Of a stretch of 64,000 nucleotides of DNA, positions 1-10,200 are shown piece by piece. Source of the stretch: Brevibacterium epidermidis NBRC 14811. Lineage in GTDB: Bacteria; Actinomycetota; Actinomycetes; Actinomycetales; Brevibacteriaceae. The stretch spans positions 124,001 to 188,000 of the forward strand of contig NZ_BCSJ01000001.1 of the NCBI RefSeq assembly GCF_001570805.1. Reading direction: 5' to 3'. Position numbers and translations under genes: made by a program. Within the stretch, counting starts at the first letter, position 1; each line of letters opens with the position of its first letter. The notes beneath the pieces are model-generated. The model was not told the DNA's origin. It saw nothing but the letters and a program-made list of their open reading frames with translations, and did not search any database.

Positions 1-568
1 AAGCTGCGCGGATATGCCAGAGCCTTGTGTTTGTTGCCCACGAGGACGACCTCAGGCAGACGGTTGGTCCCCAAAACGAACACCGCAGTGAGAGCCAACT
101 GGCGGTTTCCGGATAGGGGGAAGACTGAACGCCTCCGCAAACAACGCAACGGGTCGCTAAGCCAAAGAACCAGGTGCCGCGGGATTGGTAGTATTGTCGA
201 ATGTCTCCGAAAAGTCTTTACCCTGAAAGAGTAGTTACAACGCGTATCGCGATGATTGCAAGAAGCTACACCCTCAGCTCTACGCCTACATGTACAGCAG
301 AGCCGATGCGATAGCACCGACCAAAGTTTGAACATGCCTTCGGACAGATTCTAGATTGCGAATAATAACGCCTGACCTTCTAAAGCGAACCGGAGTGACG
401 GCCCTCAACTTGCCGGCTCGAAAAGTCAGCGACAAGATGCCATCGCGACGGCAACGACCTCAATTGTCAACTACATACCTCCATTTCACCGCAACACCCA
501 CGCCGGCCGAACGACGCGTTCGCACCGCTAAACCAACTTCAAATGGCACCACATAAAGGACTATTGAA
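1..568. other. left-edge non-coding, low-GC stretch
   Basis: I find no convincing gene in this 568-base stretch. The base composition is clearly more AT-rich than the rest of the window. The short open frames lack family features and ribosome sites. In frame 3, open from the left edge to a TAG near base 113, the peptide SLVFVAHEDDLR resembles the metal-binding start of PIG-L deacetylases. This could be a scrap of such a gene, but it is too short to call. The last part presumably holds the promoter of the GT-D gene that follows, with an AAAGGA ribosome site at 555-560. Confidence 0.5.
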
Positions 569-1480
569 TTGAACATGGATCAGGATCAAGTCATTAACAG
601 CTTAAACACAACCAATACGCTGCTACAAACTCTTATCGAACAGCTCACCCGGCTTGAGCGCAAACACGATGAGACCAATAAAGAACTTGTCCGACTTGCC
701 GAGCATATCGGAGGAATGCGCACTCGAGTCTCGATGATTTCTCAGATGTCGCTGGTCAATTTGAGAAAGGAGCTACAAGAGTTAATATTCTCGAAACAGT
801 TAAGTTATTTGGATACACTCGATACAATACGAAGAGATCGAATGAGCTTCGCAAGATTCGGCGACGGAGAGTTTCTACTGATCTCAGATTACGAGCGGCA
901 CCTGCGATTTCAAAGAAATTCTCCATCGCTACAAGACGACCTGGCCGAGGTCCTGTCCGTCCCCTCATCGAACCTCCTGGTCGGCCTACCCGACCGATCG
1001 CAATCGCTTCACTGGGAACGGGTATGGCCGAGGGTTTGGCCGAGAATTGAGCCGCTAATACCGAGAGGCACGACTTTTGGGAATGCCGACGTATCTAGAC
1101 GATTCTGTTTTGAACTTCACGGTCAAGACGGGGTACAAGCGTGGCGAAGAATTTGGAACGATAGAGATGTAACGTTGGTATACGGGGCTGGCTCCAGGTT
1201 TTCAGCGATATCTGAGCTGTTCGACGGAGTCAAGAGCATTCAGAGAATAGAGTCTAAACCAACGAATGCTTACTCCGATCTCGATCGGCTCGAAACCGAA
1301 ATTAGAAAATCTGATCCTGACATCGTTCTTATTGCTCTGGGACCCGCTGCTACTGTGCTTTCAAAGCGCCTATCTGAATCTGGTATTCAAGCCCTAGACA
1401 TCGGGCACCTATCGTCTAGCTATGCGGAGCACTTCTCTGGCGGTCCTGTCCCCGAGGATTCGCCTTTAGCACGTCAATAG
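569..1480 (+). CDS. GT-D fold glycosyltransferase (DUF1792-like)
   Basis: The predicted 303-residue protein has a hydrophilic, coiled-coil-like N-terminus (about 1-75) followed by a domain with the GT-D signature RFGDGE at 96-101. Near the C-terminus are ALGPAATVLSKRL (256-268) and DIGHL (277-281), both typical of GT-D/DUF1792 sugar transferases, which add sugars in polysaccharide or glycoprotein assembly. The start is TTG 569, chosen because AAAGGA lies eight bases upstream; ATG 575 is the alternative. The gene is AT-rich compared with the right half of the window and stands alone, convergent with the pyruvyltransferase gene. The family assignment is fairly secure. The donor and acceptor are unknown. 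Confidence 0.8.
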   Translation: MNMDQDQVINSLNTTNTLLQTLIEQLTRLERKHDETNKELVRLAEHIGGMRTRVSMISQMSLVNLRKELQELIFSKQLSYLDTLDTIRRDRMSFARFGDGEFLLISDYERHLRFQRNSPSLQDDLAEVLSVPSSNLLVGLPDRSQSLHWERVWPRVWPRIEPLIPRGTTFGNADVSRRFCFELHGQDGVQAWRRIWNDRDVTLVYGAGSRFSAISELFDGVKSIQRIESKPTNAYSDLDRLETEIRKSDPDIVLIALGPAATVLSKRLSESGIQALDIGHLSSSYAEHFSGGPVPEDSPLARQ

Positions 1481-1903
1481 CTAGAGCTGTCAGAACGGGC
1501 GGATAGCAAGCATCATCGTATGCAAGTTAGTTCCTACAGAATACACATTGGATATTGGCCCCTATTGACCGATGGACTTCGAGTCTTCTCGGCGAGGCGC
1601 TCGCGCGTGGTTCGCCCGGAACGCATTTGTGCCAAGCGTTGTCCTCGGGTGTGGCGCGACAGCGTGATGCTTCGTCATACTTCGGCGGGGAGCTTCGGAC
1701 CTCGGGTGCATCTCGCCACAACTCAGGACCTGCGTCTTGGGGCCCGAGCTCTAGCAAGAGTTCGTCGGTCCAAAGCCATGATCAAGATGAATCGAGCTGG
1801 CGGCTGCGCAGTCAAGAAGGAGTCTTAGGTCCAACTCGGAGGGTTGCATTCAACGGGCGGAATACTGTCCTAACCCCTTCCTTTTCGGCCTGATGGCTAA
1901 TCT
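1481..1903. other. intergenic region between convergent genes, with a GC-rich insert
   Basis: About 420 bases lie between the 3' ends of the GT-D and pyruvyltransferase genes. The middle part (about 1555-1830) is more GC-rich than the sequence on both sides and is open in several frames on both strands. None of the predicted peptides resembles a family I recognise, and no ribosome site precedes them. It could be a decayed gene or insertion remnant, but I see no terminal repeats. No rho-independent terminator stands out. Confidence 0.4.
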
Positions 1904-3019
1904 TTATACGTCGCACAGCAGGTCCACCAAAGGAATGTTCTTCGATGCAACTTCCGATGGGTCTTTCGCCGCCATGAGTCGCGATGGAGTTGACTGATCA
2001 AATCGCTCTGCTACATCGTCCCCCAAAGAGACCGGCTCGAACTTTGAGCCCAATTCAATAACCGAACCGTGCTTAGCGTCGTAATATCCGCTACGACTAA
2101 CATATGCGCCGCCGAAACCCAGGCGCGCACCAATCAAGTGTGGATGGAAACGTTCAGTCAACATATAGTTAGACACACCAACCGGGATTTTACCCAAAAG
2201 ATCAACCATTGTCAGTGGAATGATCTCGCGGTACCTGCTTCCGAGTGCAGCATAGTTCTCCGCATCTTGAGGGCTGCATACCCAAAAGTAGACTTTGTCA
2301 AAACTGTCAATCAATTCTTTTGATACGGACGCCTTCAGAAGATCATCATCGGACTTGCCGATCAACGACAAATGCAAAGCCCGTCCTGAAACAGTTTTAT
2401 GTTGCACCGAGCTCAGAAACACATCATCAAGCCCAAGAACCGCACGTTCCCCCGCTAGGTGCTTCGAGACCTGGTCTCGAACCTCAAAGTAGTCAAATAT
2501 TTCAGTGGCAGTACGAATCCGCGATCTACTCTCACCGGAGGAGAACGGACCGAGACCAAGACCCGTTGCAATAGCTTTGCACCCGAACTTATTCTTTGCT
2601 GCACAGGCTAGCCCCAGAGAGAAGGCATGGAACGGCCAGTAGTCATTTAAATAGCCACCACCGTGAAGATGGAAGACCGAGGCACGAGACAAACGATCAG
2701 TTAGCCGGCGGGCGCCAGAATAGCCCCCGTGCGAGGAGAAGAAGTCGTAGCCCCGATCAAACATCTGCGAAAAGTTTTGTGATCTATTACCCGCCCTCGC
2801 AGAGGCTACATCCCCGCTCACAAAGGTGTTATAAAAGTCTCCGTATCCGAGGCTTTTGCCGACTTTACGATGATTTATCTCAAGCACGATCTTGTGATCC
2901 GGAATATGGCTGTTAGAACGTAGCCAATCTAACCACTTCCACATAATTAGTTCGTCGCCAAAGTTGGGGACGCCCGCGCCACCCACCAACATATAGATTG
3001 GAGAATCTGACCCTGCCAT
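1904..3019 (-). CDS. polysaccharide pyruvyltransferase family protein
   Basis: The 371-residue product matches the polysaccharide pyruvyltransferase (WcaK/CsaB) family. It has an N-terminal strand and the NFGDEL motif (GGAGVPNFGDELIMWKW), a middle GLGLGPF segment and a C-terminal TERFHPHLIGARLG segment, where the family has its conserved R-F/H-H motif. Members transfer pyruvate from phosphoenolpyruvate as a ketal onto sugar or polyol units of surface polymers. ATG 3019 is preferred because GGAAAG and AGGAAA precede it; a TTG at 3070 would add 17 residues. The gene is low-GC and lies downstream of the large leftward operon with a gap of about 520 bases, so it may have its own promoter. It is one of two such genes in the window. 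Confidence 0.85.
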   Translation of the reverse strand: MAGSDSPIYMLVGGAGVPNFGDELIMWKWLDWLRSNSHIPDHKIVLEINHRKVGKSLGYGDFYNTFVSGDVASARAGNRSQNFSQMFDRGYDFFSSHGGYSGARRLTDRLSRASVFHLHGGGYLNDYWPFHAFSLGLACAAKNKFGCKAIATGLGLGPFSSGESRSRIRTATEIFDYFEVRDQVSKHLAGERAVLGLDDVFLSSVQHKTVSGRALHLSLIGKSDDDLLKASVSKELIDSFDKVYFWVCSPQDAENYAALGSRYREIIPLTMVDLLGKIPVGVSNYMLTERFHPHLIGARLGFGGAYVSRSGYYDAKHGSVIELGSKFEPVSLGDDVAERFDQSTPSRLMAAKDPSEVASKNIPLVDLLCDV

Positions 3020-3540
3020 ATTTCCTACTTTCCGAAACAGTCTCGAATTTTCCCTAGCAAGGGACAACAATCATGCAACGAACGAACAGAATCGATGCGA
3101 ATGTGGCCGCCAGATCGCCAATTTTCTCACAAAACTTCCTGCGACTGCTCAGGCGGTCAATTGCCCTTGACAACATCGTAGTATGAACAAAGCGCTATTT
3201 CTTAATTGTTTTTCAGCGCAGGAATGCGCCGGTCCAGATACTATCTTTTCCTTATTCTAGAAACCATGGCAATTTACATATGCCGACTTTCAACGAGATC
3301 AGCACGATCTCATGGCGCCGCCCACCACACTATGAATCACTTAAGACACTGATACCGAATCAGGCTGCACCAGCCTGAGCGACCAGTGCACCGATGGCCG
3401 AAGGTGCTGAGGTTGCACAATACACCATGACACACGTCGCGCCGAGGAGCGTTGCCACACGCCAACTCAGTTTGAGAGACGCGTGTTTGATTCACACAGA
3501 CAACCAGGCCAGAGGAACACGAACGCGGAGGATACCCTGT
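3020..3540. other. intergenic region, low GC
   Basis: About 520 bases separate the end of the large GT2/TagF gene from the pyruvyltransferase gene; both are on the minus strand. The stretch is AT-rich and holds no credible gene. A short perfect hairpin lies at 3360-3378. The part nearest 3020-3300 probably holds the pyruvyltransferase promoter, but I cannot place -35 and -10 boxes with confidence. Confidence 0.45.
3360..3378 (-). terminator. possible terminator hairpin after the GT2/TagF operon
   Basis: TCAGGCTG, a three-base CAC loop and CAGCCTGA form a perfect eight-pair stem, about 160 bases beyond the stop codon of the last gene in the leftward operon. There is no clear T-run on the minus-strand side, so termination is only a guess. 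Confidence 0.35.
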
Positions 3541-6500
3541 CTAGCTTCTCGAACTAGATTTTCGGGGCGGTGGAGATTGCATGAGTGGCATTTCTCTGAG
3601 CACCGCATCTACCACGCGCGACGCTGCACCGCCGTCGTCGTGCGGAACAAAGCGGGCCTTCTGCTGCATGTACGCAGCTGAGGGCTGAACATTGCTGATG
3701 TTCGCTAAAGAGGTGATATGCCTTAGCAACTCGTCCTGAGACGTCGCCACCTCACCAGCAAGAACTTCACGATATTCAAAGTACATTCCTCGATTCGCCA
3801 CGTACTCCTCGATATCTGGCGCAAAATAGACTATAGGTTTTTCAGTAACCAAGTAATCGAACATGATCGAGGAGTAATCGGTGACCATTACGTCGCAAGC
3901 GATCATCAAATCATTGACGTCGGGGTATTTGGTTACATCAATCACCCGAGAACTGGACCTGTTCTTGTCAGAGGATCGAGCATTGAACGAATGTCCACGG
4001 AGTAGAATCGTCCAATCATCACCCAGTTCATTGGCTAAACGCTCCAGCTCTAGATATTCAACCAATGGGCTCGAGAATCCCTGGGCTGATACATCTCGAA
4101 ATGTTGGGGCGTACAATAGAACTTTGGCTTCATCCTCGATGCCGATTCGCACTTTACAATCGTATTGCGTAATATTTGTTGCTTTCGCCAACGAATCATT
4201 CCGAGGATATCCCTTCTCCAGAATTGGGCCGTCAAAGTACAGATCCCTCCGGATGATCTCAGTCACCACACGGCTGGGGGATACGACCCAATCCCACTCC
4301 ATGGCTTCTTTCTTAGCAATCATCCTTTTACGCGCATATGCTCTCGCGTCCCCGCGAAATTCTGAGTCTCCAATATGCTTCAAGGGAGTACCGTGCCAGG
4401 TTTGCAGATATCGCTGATACTCACGGTCTCCGTAGCCTGCAATACCACCGTAATTGTTGACTACCAGGCGAGCTCTTGAAAGTACCTCGAACCACTGCTC
4501 GGTCTGCCGCACTAGGGCTCGTGCACCATTAGGAACGGGTACTGAATAGTCCGTGACCGCCCAGTAGAACTCCCATTCAGGTAACCGCTCTCGCAGTTCC
4601 TTTAGAATTTCCAACTGGGAGTCGGCTGAACCTGCACCCATGTTTACAGAGAACACAGCAGCGTTGATCGGCGGAGCTTCTAGGTCTTCCTTGCCTGCCC
4701 AGTAATTGTTCATACGTGAGACGTTGTATCTGCCTCGTTCTGTATCCAGTTGGGGCGCATCGATTCCAAGAGCAAGTTCCCAAGTATCTGAGATTAAATG
4801 CCATCTCGATCTAAAACGATCATGAAGAGTAGTAAGCGGAAAGTTATACACAACGTCTCGCCCGGACCTGATCTTGTATTGACTACCGCGGCGACCGCGA
4901 TCAAACAGTCTAAATCGGTACTCTCCAGGCTCCCAAGTCAGAGGCTGGGAGCGCTCACCCATATTCAGGCACTTAATTTCAATCTCGAAACGGGTCGCGT
5001 CAATAACCCGTACGCTTGTCACCGGTTGCAAAGCACCGCGGTCACTCCACATTTCTGCGGTGAACCCAGGATGGTCTTCGAACCAACCGGTGCCGTGGAG
5101 GAGGAATCCATCGTCCAAAGGCGTGATTTCATCAACCGATAGCGTCGTGTACCCGTCGTGGAGCAGAGCCACTGATTCACTCGAACAGCGCGTACTCCAA
5201 GTTCTAGTCCGCTGCGTGCCCGTGCTCCAAGCGGTCGAACCAACGGCTTCGACGGTATCTGAAAGTCCGTCAGCCCGCACTTCGAACTTCCAAGCGTTCA
5301 GATTGCCGCCCGAGTCACTTCGGCGTTCCACGCCTTCCAAGTCCCCAGCGAACCATGCCCCCATGGGCGATACTTCGTCAGATTTGCTTAGCGACACTCG
5401 CAAGCCGTCCCACACTCGGACAGCATCGACTTGGACCCCCGTGTACGTTCGGTCAAACTCCAACTTGACACGGACCACCGATTCGGAGCGATCAAAGGAG
5501 GTCGCACGTACAGCCGGCACTTCCGACTCCAGTTTGAGAGGTGAACCCCAGGGCTGCCAGGGCATCCAAAAGCGCCGTCCTCCTTCTGCCTCAGCGATTT
5601 CCCCAAGGCGGATACTTCCCCCACGCCAGTACCCAGTCGCGTACTCGGACCGGGTGTATGACCCAGCTTCGACCGCAATTAAAACTGCCATTTGACCGTT
5701 AAGATCAATAGATGAACTTTGCAGATCAGAGATGGCTATTTTCGCAATGAATGCGGAACCGGATCGATCAGCGTTGCCCGAGCGCCAATAGCCATTCGCT
5801 CTCTCGTCCTTGCAACGTTGAGTGCTCAGCGCATGCATGGCTCCGCTACTATCAACCAAGGAAACTGTCACCCCGTGATCTAGTTCACCAGGAAGGTGAT
5901 CAAGAAACGCAAATCCTTCAACAACTGCTTCACCATCGCGTACGTATGCATCTGTAACTACTTGTTTCAGCTCAACGTATCGGCTCATATCAAGCAGATT
6001 ATGTTCTCCCAGGATCGCCATATGTTCTGGAGCAAAGTCAGCATCTGCCTGTACACGGCCGGCCCTGTAAACAAGTGGAAGATCATGAAAATGAGTAGAG
6101 AACCAGGCAGATTCATTTTCTGCGTTACGATAGTCCTTAGAAAACAGCTGGTTGATATACAGCGCTCGCCGGTCGAGAGCCAACGCCAACTTTATCTTCG
6201 CGGAGCTCTTTTCCCAACACTTTGCCAGTTCGCTCAAATAGATCTGATCGAATTCTTCGTCCTCGCCCACATGCGGCGAATAGACGGCAAGATCGCCTTC
6301 CAGAGCTTTGAAATATAGAGTGTCGAATAGCGCCCTTGGTGAGTTATTCGACACCAATCGATCCTCAATGTGCCATACCATTTCCATCTTGTCGGCCAAG
6401 TTCTTTACTTGTCCACGCTTTTGCGTAATAGAAGTATTGTCTTCACGCTCGCGATATAGATATACAGTGCTGGCTACTTTAACAATCCGGTTTGCAGCGA

Positions 6501-7266
6501 GGAACGCTTCCGCCATTGGAAGCATGTCCTCGTAGAATTTCCCTTCAGGAAACTGCAATTGAATTCTACGAAGAAATTCCGTCCGGAAAAGCTTGTTCCA
6601 CGCAGTAGCGTCGAATATGAGCTCCGGGGCATCTTTCAAAGTTACTGTGGTAGCAACTGGAGCAGCAGTGTTCCCATCCCACGTTTCAATCTTCGCGTGC
6701 GAATAGGTCTGGTTCCAAGACTGCCAGCGCCTTGACCCCTTCATTCTCTCCACGTTACCGGTCGCTATATCAGCATTCATTTCAACTAATGGCGACAATA
6801 GTTCATTGACCGCATTTGGGGTTATGATGTCATCCGAATCCATGAACATCACATATTCCCCGGTTGCGGCTTTCAGACCATTATTTCTTGCATTCGACAA
6901 GCCACCATTAGGTTGATGCAACACGACTACATTGTCATGGTGTTTCGCAAACTGGTCACACATTTCCCCACATCGGTCCGGGGATCCGTCGTCCACGAGG
7001 ATCACTTCAACGTTCTTGTAGCTTTGTGAGAGAACCGAGTTAACACATTCGTCCAAGTACTCCTCAACCTTGTATACAGGAATGACGATGGACACAAGTC
7101 CTCTATTTATCAAGGTAGGCTCGGAGAAGTCCCGTCGGGTAACTGAGCCTGTTTCCTCCGCCTTGGAATCGGCGAGTCTATTATGCCTCCAGTGATAGAA
7201 TTTCCTCCGAGTTTCTTCAGGCACGACCGACTGCCAAGTCTTTGAGATCAGATCTCTGTACTTCAT
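3541..7266 (-). CDS. bifunctional GT2 glycosyltransferase / TagF-like CDP-polyol phosphotransferase
   Basis: The 1241-residue protein has two enzymatic ends. Residues 57-300 are a GT2 (GT-A) domain with VSIVIPVYK, VDDGSPD (91-97) and the metal-binding DSDD (143-146). The C-terminal part (about 860-1225) is a CDP-glycerol glycerophosphotransferase domain with TWHGTP (about 956), GYPRND (about 1019), YAPTFRD (about 1052) and TDYSS (about 1129). The central 500 residues look beta-rich and resemble linkers of teichoic acid polymerases. Family knowledge suggests a membrane-associated enzyme that adds sugar and polyol phosphate to a growing wall polymer. It is the last gene of the leftward operon; its ATG shares one base with the upstream stop (TAATG). 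Codon use is markedly AT-richer than in the operon's first genes. Whether the polyol is glycerol, ribitol or mannitol cannot be read from sequence. Confidence 0.85.
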   Translation of the reverse strand: MKYRDLISKTWQSVVPEETRRKFYHWRHNRLADSKAEETGSVTRRDFSEPTLINRGLVSIVIPVYKVEEYLDECVNSVLSQSYKNVEVILVDDGSPDRCGEMCDQFAKHHDNVVVLHQPNGGLSNARNNGLKAATGEYVMFMDSDDIITPNAVNELLSPLVEMNADIATGNVERMKGSRRWQSWNQTYSHAKIETWDGNTAAPVATTVTLKDAPELIFDATAWNKLFRTEFLRRIQLQFPEGKFYEDMLPMAEAFLAANRIVKVASTVYLYREREDNTSITQKRGQVKNLADKMEMVWHIEDRLVSNNSPRALFDTLYFKALEGDLAVYSPHVGEDEEFDQIYLSELAKCWEKSSAKIKLALALDRRALYINQLFSKDYRNAENESAWFSTHFHDLPLVYRAGRVQADADFAPEHMAILGEHNLLDMSRYVELKQVVTDAYVRDGEAVVEGFAFLDHLPGELDHGVTVSLVDSSGAMHALSTQRCKDERANGYWRSGNADRSGSAFIAKIAISDLQSSSIDLNGQMAVLIAVEAGSYTRSEYATGYWRGGSIRLGEIAEAEGGRRFWMPWQPWGSPLKLESEVPAVRATSFDRSESVVRVKLEFDRTYTGVQVDAVRVWDGLRVSLSKSDEVSPMGAWFAGDLEGVERRSDSGGNLNAWKFEVRADGLSDTVEAVGSTAWSTGTQRTRTWSTRCSSESVALLHDGYTTLSVDEITPLDDGFLLHGTGWFEDHPGFTAEMWSDRGALQPVTSVRVIDATRFEIEIKCLNMGERSQPLTWEPGEYRFRLFDRGRRGSQYKIRSGRDVVYNFPLTTLHDRFRSRWHLISDTWELALGIDAPQLDTERGRYNVSRMNNYWAGKEDLEAPPINAAVFSVNMGAGSADSQLEILKELRERLPEWEFYWAVTDYSVPVPNGARALVRQTEQWFEVLSRARLVVNNYGGIAGYGDREYQRYLQTWHGTPLKHIGDSEFRGDARAYARKRMIAKKEAMEWDWVVSPSRVVTEIIRRDLYFDGPILEKGYPRNDSLAKATNITQYDCKVRIGIEDEAKVLLYAPTFRDVSAQGFSSPLVEYLELERLANELGDDWTILLRGHSFNARSSDKNRSSSRVIDVTKYPDVNDLMIACDVMVTDYSSIMFDYLVTEKPIVYFAPDIEEYVANRGMYFEYREVLAGEVATSQDELLRHITSLANISNVQPSAAYMQQKARFVPHDDGGAASRVVDAVLREMPLMQSPPPRKSSSRS

Positions 7267-10200
7267 TAGCGACCTCGATTTTCTGTTTTCGTGTTAATTA
7301 TCCGGAATACTTCGTTCATATCTTGAATTAACTCTGCATAGATGGCAGCGCAATCATTAGCTGGCTGGGTTTTGTTAGTCGACAGTAGTCCTAGCACCGT
7401 TTTCAGGTCTTCAAAGTCGTCTACTACTATTTCTTCAGACTCACTTGTTCTTGGGTAGGTACCACGTTCCAACTGGTATTGAGCCCCATCGGGTACGTAT
7501 CTAATAATTGGCCGCCCCGTCAACTTGTAATCATATACAATCGAGGAGTAGTCAGTGATAAGGAAATCGGATATTGCCATCAATTCTTCAACGTGTTGCG
7601 CATCAGTCACATTCACCGCTCCCATTGTGCGGCCGCGGTTCCCGGAAACCATGTGATGCGATTTGAATAGAACGTTACCGTCAAAGATTTCCTTTATAAC
7701 ATCAGGGCTTAATCGACAACCAAGAGGCGCGGTTCCAGTTCTGTCGTCGTTTCGCCAAGTGGGTGCGAACAATACGGTTGACTTTTCGTTATCAATCCCG
7801 TGGATCACTGTGAGTTTGCTTTTATTCAGGAGCGGCTTCAAAAGCCTTACATTCCTTGGGTACTCCATTATCTTGATGGGCCCTTTGTACCCTAAGCCAG
7901 TTCTAAGGTGCTGAGCGGCTGCTTCTGACTGAGCGATCAGAAGGTCCCACTGGGGTACTTCAGTTCTCATCAGTCTCCGATAAGTCAGGTTCGTTTTTCG
8001 ACGCTGAACGTCCCACAGGAGCCGCTTGATCGGTGTGCCATGCCACGTCTGTAGGTAGAACTGATCAGGCGATTTTCTTACATAGTAAGGGAAGTTGTTG
8101 TTATTGATCCACACTCTGCTGGTCGCTAGCGCCCGGTGCCATCGAGCAGTACCGACCACGAGCGGAATTCCGCCTTCTGGAACGTCGACTCCGCGATCGC
8201 GTACTGACCAGTAGAGCGGAACGTCGTTTCGCTTCTGCCGGATCATTTCAAACAAGGCCCTTGGATTATCGTTTGCGGATTTGCCGTTGTAAGACTCGAA
8301 TACGATGCCGTCTTTTAAAGGGCCCCATTTTGTTTCGTGGAGTCTGAAGCGCCCGTACTTGGTCCGCTCCTGAGCAGACCAAGGAGGTGAAGCCGTAACA
8401 GAGACGGCGCCCGAGTCGCGTCCTTCGATCCGGAGCGTGTTCCACTCGGTGAAGCAGTCCACAGGTCGGATCGCCAGTTTGCCGGCTGCCCTAGCCCAAC
8501 TGTCGGTTCGGTTCGGTGTTTCGCCATACTTCAGGTGATAGCCGCCTGCAAGCGCTGCGACTTTGCCTCCTTCGGCACCGGTAGTCGTCAGGTCATACAC
8601 CGCGGTAAAGCTGCCATCAGCATGCAGCGCAGACTCATTAGGCTCAATCGTCTGCTCCGATGATTTGAGTACGACTTTGAGCCTCTCTGGCGGATCAATC
8701 CGACCAATGATCAGTAGTCGATCCCGGTCGTTTGTCGCACCCGTTACAGTCACTCGCCGGAACCGCTGCGCCAGTCTCACCTTTCCGGCAGAATTCGCCG
8801 CGAGACGCACACACGAAGTGCCGGGCAGAAGATAGTCGACGAATGCGTGGTACACATCGACGTCATTTCCTTCGGTGGTCTTAGCTAAGAGCTTCCACTG
8901 CCGTTCGCCATGGGTTCGGAACCGCTCGGGAAGTTCAGGCAGTGTGGTCGAAAAGATGGAAGGGCCGTTTGCTTCCAGCTCAACCTTGATTCCGGCGGTG
9001 TGCAGCGACAGACCACGTACATTCGCAGAACGGTCGAGAGTCACCGTCACATCCCGCCCGCGGAAGTCGAGGTTCTTCACTACGACTGGATCAGTCGGCA
9101 TGGCGACTGGACGAATCGACAGCTCGCTTCTGTCATCAGCGACAACTGTCAGGCGTCCCGAATCGCGAATCGGGCTAGGGGCAATCATTCCTACTACCGC
9201 TGTCGACTCAGCGGGCGTGCGTAGATGCATCTCGCCCAATTCGAAGGAGCCGACCAGGTCGATACCTCTGGGCGATATGTCTCCCATACCAGAAACATCA
9301 ACGCCGACCGTGAATCCCCCGGCTTCGTACGTCCGCCAAGGATCACCGACGTCCAAGTCCACTCGATTGTCGTTACGAGTCTCTACAGCACAGTCCAGAA
9401 CAGTCGCCCCATCCATGATTCCCTGCATACGGAATGTGGCCCGTCCCGGATCGACCCCGGGAATGTAGGCGCACCCCTGGAGCTCGATCTGCTGTTCACC
9501 GATCCAACGCGCATTTCGCACGATGACGACGGGTTTGAAGTCGACAGGCTGCGCTTTAAGCAACCGCTGCGGAACATCGGTCTTCAGCCGAGACAGATAC
9601 GTCGGCGCGACCACCCACGTACCGTCGACCAGTTCGAGCGGCACGGCTCGAGTCTCTTCCATCCTGGTTCCGAGGACTTCTTCGATATCGTCCAAGTCTC
9701 CGGACGCCACTACCCACATGTAGAGACGTTCCTGCGCCGGCATGAGCTTCCAAGCGCCTTTCGGCATCGTCTTTCGAAGAGTCTTGGCCGCTTCACAGAG
9801 GGTCTTGCGGAACCGTTTGTTTGCCGTGTCGAGGTACTCGGCGTGCATAGCAAGGTCTGTGCCCATCCAGACCGCATATGCTTGCTCGATAACGTGACCG
9901 GATGAATGGTGAAGGGTCGCTCTGAGCGCCTCAATGACTTCGAGCTTCGACTGCAGGTCACTCAGCTCGGCCTTGCGTTTGGAACGAGTGTCTCGACCAT
10001 CGGCCAATCTCCACGCATACACGTCGTTCGTGAGCACGTCGATCGCCGCAGCACCGACCAGTGCTCTATAGACGGGTTCTTGGTCTTCGTAGTTGGAGAA
10101 CCCCCACATCTCGCCTACATGACGGTTCCAGAAATCGTGCCGATACACCTTGTTCCACAGGACAGGTTCCTCCAGCAGCTCCGGCATATCGTCCAACCGC

